A stretch of DNA of 54,333 bases from Alphaproteobacteria bacterium (lineage in GTDB: Bacteria; Pseudomonadota; Alphaproteobacteria; MPNO01; UBA2964): assembly GCA_009377375.1 (NCBI GenBank), contig WHUE01000016.1:1-54333 (forward strand). Reading direction: 5' to 3'. Shown here one piece after another: positions 21,043 through 29,902 of this stretch. The position numbers and the translations under genes are program-made. The notes under the pieces were generated by a model that was not told where the DNA came from, searched no databases, and saw only the letters and a list, made by a program, of their open reading frames with translations. Every line of letters begins with the position of its first letter. Within the stretch, counting starts at the first letter, position 1.

Positions 21043-21768
21043 ATGCCCCATATCGACGCGTTCGTCAAAAAGCTCAGCCGTTACTGCGCGCTCAACCAGG
21101 CGGATTTGAGCGTGCTGAGGGAGCTGCAGGGGCCGGTCCGTGAGTTCAGCCGCGGCACTGAAATCGGCGACGAGTACGAGGAAAGAACCGACGCCTACAT
21201 CCTCCTGGATGGCTGGGTCCACAATTACAAGCTGACTCGAGACGGCGGACGCCAGATCATCAACTTTCCCGTTGCCGGCGACATCATCGGGTTGCGGTCG
21301 CTGATCCTTCCGGTCGCCAGCTACGCCAGCATCACCCTGACGAACGTGACGGTCTGCCTGATCCCGCGCGAACGCCTGGTGGACGTGATGACCCGTTTCA
21401 CGCATATCGCGGCCTCCATCCTGTGGACCCAGGCGCATGAGGAAGCGATCACCGTGGAACATCTCGTCAGCGTCGGACGCCGCACGGCGCTCGAACGCGT
21501 GGCTCATCTGCTGGTCGAGCTGGTCTATCGGCTGAGGCTGTCCGGCCTCGCCAGCGGCTGGACCTACGACTGTCCGCTGGGCCAGCACGAGCTCGCCGAC
21601 GCGCTGGGACTGAGCGTCGTCCACATAAACCGTGTGCTGCGGCAGCTTCGCGAACGGGAGATCGTCACCTTCCGCCAGAACAGGGTGGTCATTCACGACA
21701 TCGCGGCGCTGCGCGAGGTCGCCGGGTTCGACAGCAGCTATCTCGACCCCGAAGGGGTGCTCGAATAG
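21043..21768 (+). CDS. Crp/Fnr-family transcriptional regulator
   Basis: The protein is 241 residues: an N-terminal cyclic-nucleotide-binding-type beta roll (about 20-135; DAYILLDGWVHNYKLTRDGG, then VAGDIIGL), the long dimer helix, and a C-terminal winged helix (about 165-220) whose recognition region is GQHELADALGLSVVHINRVL. The cysteine set of oxygen-sensing FNR is absent (one N-terminal cysteine, RYC), so an iron-sulfur sensor is unlikely. The start at 21043 is chosen because GGGGAGGG lies at proper spacing; ATG 21037 and GTG 20983 are alternatives. Targets are not evident. ATCCGGA occurs twice upstream (20936-20964) and could be an autoregulatory site. Confidence 0.88.
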   Translation: MPHIDAFVKKLSRYCALNQADLSVLRELQGPVREFSRGTEIGDEYEERTDAYILLDGWVHNYKLTRDGGRQIINFPVAGDIIGLRSLILPVASYASITLTNVTVCLIPRERLVDVMTRFTHIAASILWTQAHEEAITVEHLVSVGRRTALERVAHLLVELVYRLRLSGLASGWTYDCPLGQHELADALGLSVVHINRVLRQLREREIVTFRQNRVVIHDIAALREVAGFDSSYLDPEGVLE

Positions 21769-21806
21769 CGAGCTGTCGTCGGTAATGCATCGGGATGGAG
21801 AGGGCT

Positions 21807-22040
21807 ATGCCGGAAACCGAAGCACGTAAGATCAGAAAGTTCCTTTTTATCATGCAGGCCGGCGGATTGGTGACGGCGGCGGTGTTTCTTCTGGTCGTTC
21901 TGCTCGGCACGTCGTTGTTTTTCGACGGCGAGGTCGGAGAGGTGTTGAGGGTGCTGGGGCTGGCGGGTTCGGGAGCGTTGTTTCTGGCGGGAATCGGCAA
22001 CGGGCTCCTGACTCTCTGGAAAAGCAGGAACACGAAGTAA
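21807..22040 (+). CDS. Small two-helix membrane protein
   Basis: The product is 77 residues with two hydrophobic segments (about 11-34, FIMQAGGLVTAAVFLLVVLL, and about 44-65, VLRVLGLAGSGALFLAGIGN) and charged ends (PETEARKIRKF at the N-terminus, WKSRNTK at the C-terminus). GGAGAGG precedes the ATG at 21807; an ATG four codons earlier is possible. No family recognised. It begins 38 bp after the Crp/Fnr gene and may share its transcript. Confidence 0.6.
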   Translation: MPETEARKIRKFLFIMQAGGLVTAAVFLLVVLLGTSLFFDGEVGEVLRVLGLAGSGALFLAGIGNGLLTLWKSRNTK

Positions 22041-22154
22041 CGCCGATCCCGTGCCCCGCGCGGCCCGGGGCAGAATCGGGTCAAATCGACCCATTCGCGC
22101 ACAGGCAGGCGGGCGCCGCTTGCCTGTGCGCGACTTTCCGGATAACCGTTGACG

Positions 22155-23333
22155 ATGACATCCGATGCGACCGCGCGCTCCGCTCGGAAGGTGGCTTCCG
22201 TTCTTCCCGCCCTGTCCGGCGCCGGGCCGTTCGCGGACATGCTGCCGGCTGCGGCGCGCCTGCCGCCGGAGACGCTCTTCCACGCCGGGCCCCCGTTCGA
22301 CGCCCATTCCCCGATTCCCCCGCCCGTGCTCCGCTCCGCCGCGGTCGCTGCGGTCGTCGAAGGCTGGGCGGCGACGCCGGAGGAGGGCGCGGCCGCCATC
22401 CGGGCCGGCGGGATCGCGCTGGCGCCGGCGCAGGATAACGGGTTGGTCGTGCCGCTGGCCTTCGTCGCCGGACCGTCCACCGGCGTGCTGCGGGTGACGG
22501 ACGCGGCGGGCGGCGGGGGCGCGCTTGCCGCGATCAACGACGGCCCCCCGGACGGCGCGTTGCGCTTCGGCGCGCCGGACGCGGGCACGGCCGCGCGCCT
22601 CACGCGGCTCAACGATACCGTCGCCGGCGCGCTCGACGCCGCGCTGCGCGACGATCCGGTGCCGCTGATCCCGATCGCCGCGGCGGCGCTGCGCGACGGC
22701 GACGAGCTGCACGGCCAGGTCGCGGCATCCAGCGCGGCGATCCTCGGCATCCTGGGCCGCCGCCTAGCGCCGGGCCCCGCCGCGGATCAGGTCGCTGCCG
22801 CCAGCCAGTTCTTCCTCAACGTCTGGATGGCCGCCTGCGCGCTGATGCTGCAGGCGGGGGCCGGCGTCGCCGGCAGCCGGCTGGTCTCGGCGGCGGGCGG
22901 CAACGGGCGCGGCTTCGGCATCAGGCTGGCGGGCGCGCCGGACCGGTGGATCGTCCGTCCCGCCGCCGTGCCGGACGGGCCGCGCCTGTCGCCGGCCTTG
23001 GCGGATGTGGCGGCGCTGCCGGCCATCGGCGACAGCGCGGTCATCGACGCCTGCGGCTTCGGCGCGCAGGCGTTCGCTTTCGCGCCGGGGCTGCGCGCCG
23101 CGTTCGGCGATGCCGCGCCCGCCGGCGTGGCGTCGGCGCCGGACAGGCTGCTCTGCGCGGTGCATGAGGGATTCGGCGCGCTCGGCGTCCGCGTCGGGCT
23201 CGATCTCGACCGCGTCGGCGAAGCGCCGTTCTGCGCCAATCTCGCGATGATCGACGCGGCGGGAGAGCGCGGCTTGATCGGCCGGGGCATTGCGGTTCTG
23301 ATAGACGGGACCCCGGTTGCGCCGGGACCATGA
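22155..23333 (+). CDS. DUF1116 (AllG/YlbE-like) protein
   Basis: This 392-residue protein matches the DUF1116 family, which includes AllG/YlbE, one of the subunits of oxamate carbamoyltransferase in allantoin degradation. Family-like stretches are IPIAAAALRDGDELHGQVAA, FFLNVWMAACALML, GGNGRGFGIRLAG and IGDSAVIDACGFGAQAFAF. The usual partners (FdrA/AllF, AllH, carbamate kinase) are absent; it is followed by ubiD, an amidohydrolase and a molybdenum hydroxylase subunit. The start is uncertain because no good ribosome-binding site is seen: ATG 22155 is used, TTG 22149 is possible. Whether it acts as a carbamoyltransferase here is inference. Confidence 0.75.
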   Translation: MTSDATARSARKVASVLPALSGAGPFADMLPAAARLPPETLFHAGPPFDAHSPIPPPVLRSAAVAAVVEGWAATPEEGAAAIRAGGIALAPAQDNGLVVPLAFVAGPSTGVLRVTDAAGGGGALAAINDGPPDGALRFGAPDAGTAARLTRLNDTVAGALDAALRDDPVPLIPIAAAALRDGDELHGQVAASSAAILGILGRRLAPGPAADQVAAASQFFLNVWMAACALMLQAGAGVAGSRLVSAAGGNGRGFGIRLAGAPDRWIVRPAAVPDGPRLSPALADVAALPAIGDSAVIDACGFGAQAFAFAPGLRAAFGDAAPAGVASAPDRLLCAVHEGFGALGVRVGLDLDRVGEAPFCANLAMIDAAGERGLIGRGIAVLIDGTPVAPGP

Positions 23334-23367
23334 AATACGGCCCGCGGGCCGAACTGACGAGGACAGG

Positions 23368-24753
23368 ATGACCGACCAGAGCCTGCGTGGCTTTCTCGAC
23401 ATGGTGCAGCGGGATTTTCCGGACGAGTTCGTCCGCATCGCGGCCCCGGTCCGGCGCGAGTTCGACATCACCTCCGCCGTCTTCGAGCTGGAGCGCAGCG
23501 GCAGGAGCCCGGTCGTGCTGTTCGAGGACGTGGAAGGGTTCGACCTGCCGGTGGTGACCAATGTGGCGGGCAACCGGCAGCTGCTGGCCGCCGCGATGGG
23601 CACCGCTCCGGACGACCTGCCGCTGGCCTATCGCGAGCGCTGCCAGGACTACAGGCCGGTGGAGGTGGTAGGCGACGCGCCGTGGCAGGAGGTGGTGCTG
23701 GAAGGCGAGGAGGTCGACCTGACCAGGCTGCCGATCCCGCTGCATTTCCAGGTCGACGCCGCGCCCTATATCACCGCCGGGCAGATCGCCGCGCGCGATC
23801 CGGAAACGGGGGTCGACACGGTGGGGTTCCACCGGCTGATGCTCAAGGGCAAGAACCGGCTGGGGCTGTCGCTGCATTCCCGTCGGCGGATGTACGAGTT
23901 CCACCGCCGGGCAGAGGCGCGGGGCGAGGCGCTGCCGGCGGCCATCACCATCGGCGTCCATCCGATCCACTACATGGGCTCGATGGCCTATCACTACCCG
24001 CCGCAGGTCCGGAAATACGAGATCATCGGCGCGCTGTTCGGCGAGTCCTACCGCGTCGCCCGCTGCGGAACGGCGGATATCGAGGTGCCGGCCGGGGCGG
24101 AGATCGTGATCGAGGGCGAGATTCTCGCCGGCAACCGCGAGCCGGAAGGCCCGTTCGGCGAGTTCACCGGCTACGCCTCCTACCGCTCGACCGAGAACGT
24201 GTTCGTGGCGAAGCGGATCCAGATGCGCGGCGATGCGATGTTCCACAGCGTCGCCTCGGGCACGGCGGCGGACCATATCCTGGTCTCCTCCATCAGCCGC
24301 GAGGCGGAGATCCTCAACGCGCTGCGTCGCAACCTGCCGAACGTGCGGGCGGTGCATGTGCCGCTCTGCACCGTCGGTGCGCTGATGGCGATCGTGCAGA
24401 TGAAGAAGACCGCGGAGGGCCAGCCCCAGCAGGCGATCATGTCGGCGCTGGGCACGGAGTTCTACGTGAAGACGGTGGTCGTGGTCGACGAGGACGTCGA
24501 TATCTTCAACCTCTCCGACGTGATGTGGGCGGTCAGCACGCGCACGCGGGCCGACCGGGACATCACCCTGATCCACGGCGCGATGGGGGCGATCCTCGAC
24601 CCGACCTCGGACTCCGAAACCCACACCCTGACCAAGGTCGGCATCGACGCGACCAAGCCGACCGGCCGTGACTTCGCCGAGCGGCTGATCATTTCAGACG
24701 AGCAACGTGCGCGCGTGCGCGATATCCTGATGCGCGCGCAGGTGCGGCTGTGA
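23368..24753 (+). CDS. UbiD-family prenylated-FMN decarboxylase
   Basis: The protein has 461 residues with the UbiD signature PEGPFGEFTGYAS (metal/prFMN site), DITSAVFELE near the N-terminus, and the C-terminal MWAVSTRTRADRDI and DATKPTGRDF. UbiD enzymes carry out reversible non-oxidative decarboxylation of aromatic, heteroaromatic or unsaturated acids and need prenylated FMN from UbiX; no ubiX is in this window. The neighbours (amidohydrolase, molybdenum hydroxylase, AllG-like protein) suggest a catabolic enzyme rather than ubiquinone synthesis. The ATG at 23368 follows GAGGACAGG. Confidence 0.88.
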   Translation: MTDQSLRGFLDMVQRDFPDEFVRIAAPVRREFDITSAVFELERSGRSPVVLFEDVEGFDLPVVTNVAGNRQLLAAAMGTAPDDLPLAYRERCQDYRPVEVVGDAPWQEVVLEGEEVDLTRLPIPLHFQVDAAPYITAGQIAARDPETGVDTVGFHRLMLKGKNRLGLSLHSRRRMYEFHRRAEARGEALPAAITIGVHPIHYMGSMAYHYPPQVRKYEIIGALFGESYRVARCGTADIEVPAGAEIVIEGEILAGNREPEGPFGEFTGYASYRSTENVFVAKRIQMRGDAMFHSVASGTAADHILVSSISREAEILNALRRNLPNVRAVHVPLCTVGALMAIVQMKKTAEGQPQQAIMSALGTEFYVKTVVVVDEDVDIFNLSDVMWAVSTRTRADRDITLIHGAMGAILDPTSDSETHTLTKVGIDATKPTGRDFAERLIISDEQRARVRDILMRAQVRL

Positions 24754-24805
24754 TGCCGCGCCGTTTCCGATTCAAGCTTCGAACCGCGTGGAGCCGCACA
24801 GAGAG

Positions 24806-26068
24806 ATGAACCAGCCAAGCTTCGATCTGGTCCTTGCCGGCGGCCGGGTCATCGATCCCGCCTCCGGCATCGACACCGTATGCGACGTCGCCGTGAAGGA
24901 CGGCCGCATCGCTGCCGTCGGCGAAGGCCTCGCCGGCAACGGCGCGGCCGAGACCGTGGACGCTGCCGGGCTGCTGGTCGTGCCGGGGCTGATCGACACC
25001 CATGCCCACGTCTTCCAGCATGTCAGCGGCCGGTTCGGGCTCAATGCCGATCTCTGCGGCGTGCGCTCCGGCGTGACCACGCTGGTCGACCAGGGCGGGC
25101 CGAGCTGCATGACCTTCCCCGCCTTCCGCCATTTCATCGCCGAGCCGGCGACGAGCCGCGTGCTCGCCTTCGTCTCCATCTATGTCGTCGGCGGGCTCGA
25201 GGGTCATTACTACCCGGAGCTGTACGGCCCCGGCGGCATCGACGTCGAGGCCTGCACGCGCACCGCGAAATCCAACGCCGATCTGGTGAAGGGCATCAAG
25301 GCGCATGCCGAATCCGGCGGCATGTCGCGCTGGGGGCTGGAGACTTTGAAACTCGCTCGCCGCGCCGGCGACGAGACGGGGCTGCCGGTCTATGTCCATC
25401 TCGGCCAGCTCTGGCCCGAGCGGGCGGGAGAGGAGGGCTCGGTCGATATCGACGAGGCGATGCCGGACATCGTCGCGCTGCTGCGCGAAGGCGATATCCT
25501 CGCCCATCCCTTCACCCGCCATCCCGGCGGCTTCGTCAGCCGCAACGGCCAGGTCCACCCGGTGATCGCCGCCGCGCTGGATCGCGGGCTGCGCGTCGAT
25601 GTCGGCCACGGCTCGCATTTCAGTTTCGCGATGGCGCAGCGCGTGCTGGAGGCCGGCATCCGTCCGTTCACGGTCGGCGCCGACATGCACGGCTACAACA
25701 CCCACGTCCCGCACGAGGGCGGCACGCCGGATGACCATCCGGACGACGAGATGCACCTGTTCGCGGGACAGACGAAGTTCAGCCTGTGCCACGCGATGAC
25801 CGAGCTGCTGGCGATGGGCGTGCCGCTGGCCGATGTGGTCGCCATGTCCACGGCAAACTGCGCCACCGCCATCGGCATGTCGGACACGCTGGGCGCGCTG
25901 GCGCCGGGCCGCGGCGCGGACGTCTCCGTGCTGCGTATGGAACAGGGACGCTGGACGCTGTCCGACAACAGCGGCGACAGCATCGAGACGACGGAGCGGA
26001 TCACCCCTGTCTTCTGCCTGCGCGACGGGGCGCGGTTCGAGGCCGACGCGCCGATCCTGCCGAACTAG
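24806..26068 (+). CDS. Binuclear-metal amidohydrolase/deacetylase
   Basis: The 420-residue protein is an amidohydrolase-superfamily enzyme of the 'amidohydrolase/deacetylase' type. The N-terminal composite beta domain (DLVLAGGRVIDPASGIDTVC) leads into the metal motif DTHAHVFQHVSG. Further ligands visible are a Lys likely carboxylated (LVKGIKAHAESG), His in VYVHLGQ, His in ILAHPFTRHPGG, and Asp in VGADMHGYN. It should hydrolyse a cyclic amide, ureido or acylated amino substrate; the substrate cannot be read from sequence. The ATG at 24806 is chosen over a GTG six codons earlier. It lies 52 bp after ubiD, probably in one operon. Confidence 0.82.
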   Translation: MNQPSFDLVLAGGRVIDPASGIDTVCDVAVKDGRIAAVGEGLAGNGAAETVDAAGLLVVPGLIDTHAHVFQHVSGRFGLNADLCGVRSGVTTLVDQGGPSCMTFPAFRHFIAEPATSRVLAFVSIYVVGGLEGHYYPELYGPGGIDVEACTRTAKSNADLVKGIKAHAESGGMSRWGLETLKLARRAGDETGLPVYVHLGQLWPERAGEEGSVDIDEAMPDIVALLREGDILAHPFTRHPGGFVSRNGQVHPVIAAALDRGLRVDVGHGSHFSFAMAQRVLEAGIRPFTVGADMHGYNTHVPHEGGTPDDHPDDEMHLFAGQTKFSLCHAMTELLAMGVPLADVVAMSTANCATAIGMSDTLGALAPGRGADVSVLRMEQGRWTLSDNSGDSIETTERITPVFCLRDGARFEADAPILPN

Positions 26069-26110
26069 ATCGGGGCTCATGACAGGCTGTCCAATGCTGC
26101 CGGGCTGACG

Positions 26111-28471
26111 ATGGGGGCGACGGAGACGATCCGGTCCGGCGGCGTCGGCGCCGCGGTGCGGCGCAAGGAGGACGCGCGGTTCCTTCGCGGCCGGGGCGAG
26201 TTCGTCGCCGACATCAAGCGGTTCGGCATGATGGAGGTGGCGTTCCTGCGCAGCCCGGTCGCGCACGGGCGCATCGTCGCGGTGGACAAGCCGGCGGGTG
26301 CGGAAGGCACGGTGTTCGTCGCCGCGGACCTCGCCGGCGTCTCTCCGATCCGGGCGGATTCGGCGCTGCCGGGCTTCAAGTCGTCGCTTCAGCCGGTTCT
26401 GGCGCACGACAAGGTGCGCTATGTGGGCGAGCTTCTTGCCGCCTGCGTCGCGCCCAGCCGCGCCGAGGCGGAGGATCTCGCGGCCACGGTGGAGCTGCGG
26501 ATCGACGAGCTGCCGGTGGTCTCCGACATGATCGAGGCGCGGCGGCCGGGATCGGCGTTGCTGCACGAGCACTGGGGCGACAATGTCTTCCTGGAGACCT
26601 TCGTCGAGGGCGAGGCGGATATCGACGCACTGAAGCGCGAGGCCGCGGCCAGCGTCACCCGCAGCTTCCGCACCGCGCGCCAGTCGATGGCGCCGATCGA
26701 GGGACGCGGCGTCGTCGCCGAATGGGACAGCCGGCTGGAGTTGCTGACCCTGACCACCGCGACCCAGATGCCGCATATCGTGCGCTCCGGCCTCGCCGAA
26801 TGCCTGGGGCTGGACGAGGGACAGGTCCGCGTCGTCGCCCCCGATGTCGGCGGCGGGTTCGGCTACAAGGGCATATTGCTGGCGGAGGAGGTCGCGCTCG
26901 GCTGGATCGCGATGAAGACGGGGCGCCCGGTCTGCTGGATCGAGGACCGGCGCGAACAGCTCACCGCCAACGCGAACTGCCGCGAGCATCATTACGAGAT
27001 ATCCGCCTATGCCGCCGCGGACGGTCGGCTGCTGGCGGTCGAATGCGAGGCGACGGTGGATGCCGGGGCCTATTCCGCCTATCCGTTCTCCGCCTGCCTG
27101 GAGGCCGCGCAGGTGGCCAGCATCCTGCCGGGCCCCTACGACTTTCCGGGCTATCGCTGCCGCACGTGGTCGTCGGCGACCAACAAGCCGCCGATCCTGC
27201 CCTACCGGGGCGTCGCACGCACCGGCGTCTGCTTCGCGCTGGAGGTCCTGCTGGACGACCTGGCGCGCGCGCTCGGCATGGAGCCGCATGCGTTCCGCCT
27301 GCGCAACCTGCCGGCGCCGGGCCGCATGCCGTTCGAGAACGTGACCCGGAAGCATTTCGATTCCGGCGACTATCCGGAATGCCTGCGGCGCGCCGCCGCC
27401 GCCATCGACATTCCGGCGCTACGCGCCCGCCAGAAGGCGGGCGAGCCGGACGGGCGGCGTATCGGCGTCGGCTTCTCGATCTTTTGCGAGCAGGCCGCGC
27501 ACGGCACCTCGGTCTATGCGGGCTGGGGCATTCCGATGGTACCCGGCTACGAGCAGGCGACGGTGCGGCTGACCCCGGACGGCGGGGCGGAGGTGCGCGT
27601 CGGCGTCCATTCCCACGGCCAGAGCCTGGAGACGACGCTGGCGCAAGTGGTGCACGAGATTCTGGGCATCGACATGGCCGCGGTGAAGGTGGTGCACGGC
27701 GACACGGCATGCACGCCCTATTCGACCGGCACCTGGGGCTCGCGCTGCGCAGTGATGGCGGGCGGGGCCGTGGCCGCGGCGTGCGACACGCTGGCCGGGC
27801 GGCTTCGGGCCATCGGCGGCTATCTGCAGCAGGCCGATGCCGCCTCGGTGCATGTGGCGGAGGGCGAGGTGCGCGGCGCGGGCGCGGCCGTGTCCATCGC
27901 CGACATATGCCGCACCTGGTACCGCCGGCCGCAGGACCTTCCGCCCGACGTCGCGCCGGAGGGGCTGGAGGTCACGCAGGGCTACAAGCCGGTGCGCGAT
28001 ACAGGCACGTTCTCCTATGCCGCGCACGGCTGCGTGGTCGCGGTGGACACGGAGACGGGCGAGGTCGAGATCCGCGACTACGTCATCGTCGAGGATGGCG
28101 GGGTGCTGATCAACCCGATGGTGGTGGACGGACAGGTCTATGGCGGCACGGCCCAGGGGATCGGCACGGCGCTCTATGAGGAGATGCCTTACGACGCCAA
28201 CGGTCAGCCGCTGGCCACGACGCTGGCCGATTACCTGCTGCCGAGCGCGATGGAAATGCCCGCTGTGCGGATCGAGCACATGGAAACCCCGTCGCCCTAC
28301 ACACGGTTCGGCCAGAAGGGGCTGGGGGAGGGCGGCGCGATCGGCCCGCCTGCGGCCATCGCCAATGCGATCAACGACGCGCTGAAGGATCTCGGCGTCT
28401 TTGTCGACCGCCTGCCGGCGACGCCGGAGCGTCTGCTGGAACGGATCGTTCCGGCGCGGACGTCCCTGTAG
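26111..28471 (+). CDS. Xanthine-dehydrogenase-family molybdopterin-binding subunit
   Basis: The protein has 786 residues and contains both aldehyde oxidase/xanthine dehydrogenase large-subunit domains. Motifs: RKEDARFLRGRGEFVADI at the N-terminus, VAPDVGGGFGYKG, LPYRGVARTGVCFALE (the variable active-site loop region), and FGQKGLGEGGAIGPPAAIAN, which holds the conserved catalytic Glu. Such enzymes hydroxylate heterocycles or oxidise CO, aldehydes or nicotinate. The iron-sulfur and FAD subunits normally encoded alongside are absent, so they must be elsewhere, or the protein uses another electron acceptor. Last gene of the presumed four-gene catabolic operon; 42 bp after the amidohydrolase. Confidence 0.88.
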   Translation: MGATETIRSGGVGAAVRRKEDARFLRGRGEFVADIKRFGMMEVAFLRSPVAHGRIVAVDKPAGAEGTVFVAADLAGVSPIRADSALPGFKSSLQPVLAHDKVRYVGELLAACVAPSRAEAEDLAATVELRIDELPVVSDMIEARRPGSALLHEHWGDNVFLETFVEGEADIDALKREAAASVTRSFRTARQSMAPIEGRGVVAEWDSRLELLTLTTATQMPHIVRSGLAECLGLDEGQVRVVAPDVGGGFGYKGILLAEEVALGWIAMKTGRPVCWIEDRREQLTANANCREHHYEISAYAAADGRLLAVECEATVDAGAYSAYPFSACLEAAQVASILPGPYDFPGYRCRTWSSATNKPPILPYRGVARTGVCFALEVLLDDLARALGMEPHAFRLRNLPAPGRMPFENVTRKHFDSGDYPECLRRAAAAIDIPALRARQKAGEPDGRRIGVGFSIFCEQAAHGTSVYAGWGIPMVPGYEQATVRLTPDGGAEVRVGVHSHGQSLETTLAQVVHEILGIDMAAVKVVHGDTACTPYSTGTWGSRCAVMAGGAVAAACDTLAGRLRAIGGYLQQADAASVHVAEGEVRGAGAAVSIADICRTWYRRPQDLPPDVAPEGLEVTQGYKPVRDTGTFSYAAHGCVVAVDTETGEVEIRDYVIVEDGGVLINPMVVDGQVYGGTAQGIGTALYEEMPYDANGQPLATTLADYLLPSAMEMPAVRIEHMETPSPYTRFGQKGLGEGGAIGPPAAIANAINDALKDLGVFVDRLPATPERLLERIVPARTSL

Positions 28472-28549
28472 GCCGGCTTTCCGCTGCGACTCGGGCGGAA
28501 TCGGCCGCGATTTCGGCTCGAGCCGCGCAATCCGCCGGGTGCGCCGCCG

Positions 28550-28565
28550 GTGACCATGCTGTGAC
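28550..28565 (-). promoter_or_regulatory. 16-bp shared element, copy A
   Basis: Read on the minus strand this is GTCACAGCATGGTCAC, an exact match to GYCACAGMWYGRTCAC. It is inverted relative to copy B, with 22 bp between. The 320-bp gap between the molybdenum hydroxylase gene and mreB contains these two copies and no gene. Confidence 0.65.
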
Positions 28566-28587
28566 CAGCTTCTGCCTCCGACGATGC

Positions 28588-28603
28588 GCCACAGAATGGT
28601 CAC
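28588..28603 (+). promoter_or_regulatory. 16-bp shared element, copy B (mreB upstream)
   Basis: GCCACAGAATGGTCAC matches GYCACAGMWYGRTCAC exactly and points towards mreB, whose ATG is 188 bp downstream. The element contains YCAC and TCAC 11 bp apart, a direct-repeat layout often bound by OmpR/PhoB-type response regulators. Confidence 0.65.
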
Positions 28604-28791
28604 GGCGTCCGGGCCCGGTTGTGATTGTGTCGGCTCTGGCCGGTTGTTAACCAGAGTCCTCCGGCGGCTGGCTCGGCGGCGCCGTCTCGATTGCCCAGTT
28701 CGTGCCGGAAAATTGCCTCTATTCCGGTCCATGAAGGGTGACGGAAACGGCGCGGGAGCGGCGGCGGGCCGGAAGCGGAGACGGATACATA

Positions 28792-29829
28792 ATGTGGGGC
28801 AATCCATTTGGCGATCTGCACGATGCGATCGCGATCGACCTCGGGACGGCGAACATTCTCGCCTACCGCCAGGGGCGGGGCGTGGTGCTCAACGAGCCTT
28901 CGGTTGTCGCCATTGCCGATGAGGAGGGGACTCACAAGATTCTGGCGGTGGGACAGGAGGCGAAGCGCATGGTAGGCCGGACCCCCGGCAACATCCGTGC
29001 GATCCGGCCGATGCAGGAGGGCGTGATCGCCGATTTTCAGGTCGCCGCGCTGCTGATCGAGTACGTCATCCGCAAGGTGCGGAACGGACGCCATCTGCGC
29101 GGTCCGTACATCGCCATTTCCATTCCGTCCGGCTCCACCCCCGTGGAGCGCAAGGCGATTCGCGAGGCGGCGGAGGCGGCCGGCGCGCGCAAGGTGTTCC
29201 TCATCGACGAGCCCATGGCGGCGGCGATCGGCGCCGGGCTGCCGGTCACCGAGCCCTGCGGCTCGATGGTGGTGGATATCGGCGGCGGCACCACCGAGAC
29301 CGCGGTGCTGTCCCTGGGCGGCACGGTGTTCTCCCAGTCGATCCGCATCGCCGGCGACGCGATAGACACCGCCATTACGGCGTATCTGCGGCGCGAGCAC
29401 CGGTTGCTGATCGGCGATGAAACCGCCGAGCGCATCAAGCTGACCGTGGGCGCTGCCCATCTGCCCGATGACGACGAGGGCGCGGCCATGGTGATCCGCG
29501 GGCGCGACATCGCGGAAGGCGTTCCACATGAGGTGCTTATCGGCGAGGCTGAAATTGCCATCGCCATCGCCGAGCAGGTCACCGCCGTCGTCGATCTGGT
29601 GCGCAGCAGCCTGGAGGTGATTCCGCCCGAGCTTGCCGCCGACATCATGGATCGCGGGCTGGTGCTGACCGGCGGCGGCGGGCTGCTGCGCGGGCTCGAC
29701 AGGGTGCTGGCCTATAGCTCGCACCTGCCGGTCGTCGTGTCGGACACCGCCCTGGAGGACGTCGCCCGTGGCGCCGGCCGGGCGCTGGGCGATCTGTCGC
29801 TCTACCGCTTCGCGTTCGAGGACGCGTGA
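28792..29829 (+). CDS. mreB: MreB-type bacterial actin
   Basis: This 345-residue protein has the full MreB fold. Phosphate-1 motif AIDLGTANILAY follows directly after the ATG. GVIADFQVAALLIEYVIRK, ISIPSGSTPVERKAI, the phosphate-2 motif VVDIGGGTTETAV and the adenosine motif LVLTGGGGLLRGLD are present. MreB filaments guide lateral cell-wall synthesis at the inner membrane. The usual mreC and mreD neighbours are missing; the next gene encodes a membrane protein with a peptidoglycan-binding domain. It may therefore be a second, specialised MreB. ATG 28792 is chosen because family homology begins at once. Two copies of the shared 16-bp element lie upstream. Confidence 0.93.
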   Translation: MWGNPFGDLHDAIAIDLGTANILAYRQGRGVVLNEPSVVAIADEEGTHKILAVGQEAKRMVGRTPGNIRAIRPMQEGVIADFQVAALLIEYVIRKVRNGRHLRGPYIAISIPSGSTPVERKAIREAAEAAGARKVFLIDEPMAAAIGAGLPVTEPCGSMVVDIGGGTTETAVLSLGGTVFSQSIRIAGDAIDTAITAYLRREHRLLIGDETAERIKLTVGAAHLPDDDEGAAMVIRGRDIAEGVPHEVLIGEAEIAIAIAEQVTAVVDLVRSSLEVIPPELAADIMDRGLVLTGGGGLLRGLDRVLAYSSHLPVVVSDTALEDVARGAGRALGDLSLYRFAFEDA

Positions 29830-29902
29830 TGCCGGGCGTGCGGAATAAGCATCCTGCGGGATCGTCCTTGGCTGAAAGCGCCGCGGCGCGAACGGACTCG
29901 AC

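Noticed and set aside
21043..21768. Oxygen-sensing FNR
   Set aside because: The N-terminal cysteine set needed for the 4Fe-4S cluster is absent.
28550..28603. CRP-type TGTGA-N6-TCACA site
   Set aside because: The repeated element is a direct repeat of TCAC with 11-bp spacing, not the inverted half-sites of CRP.
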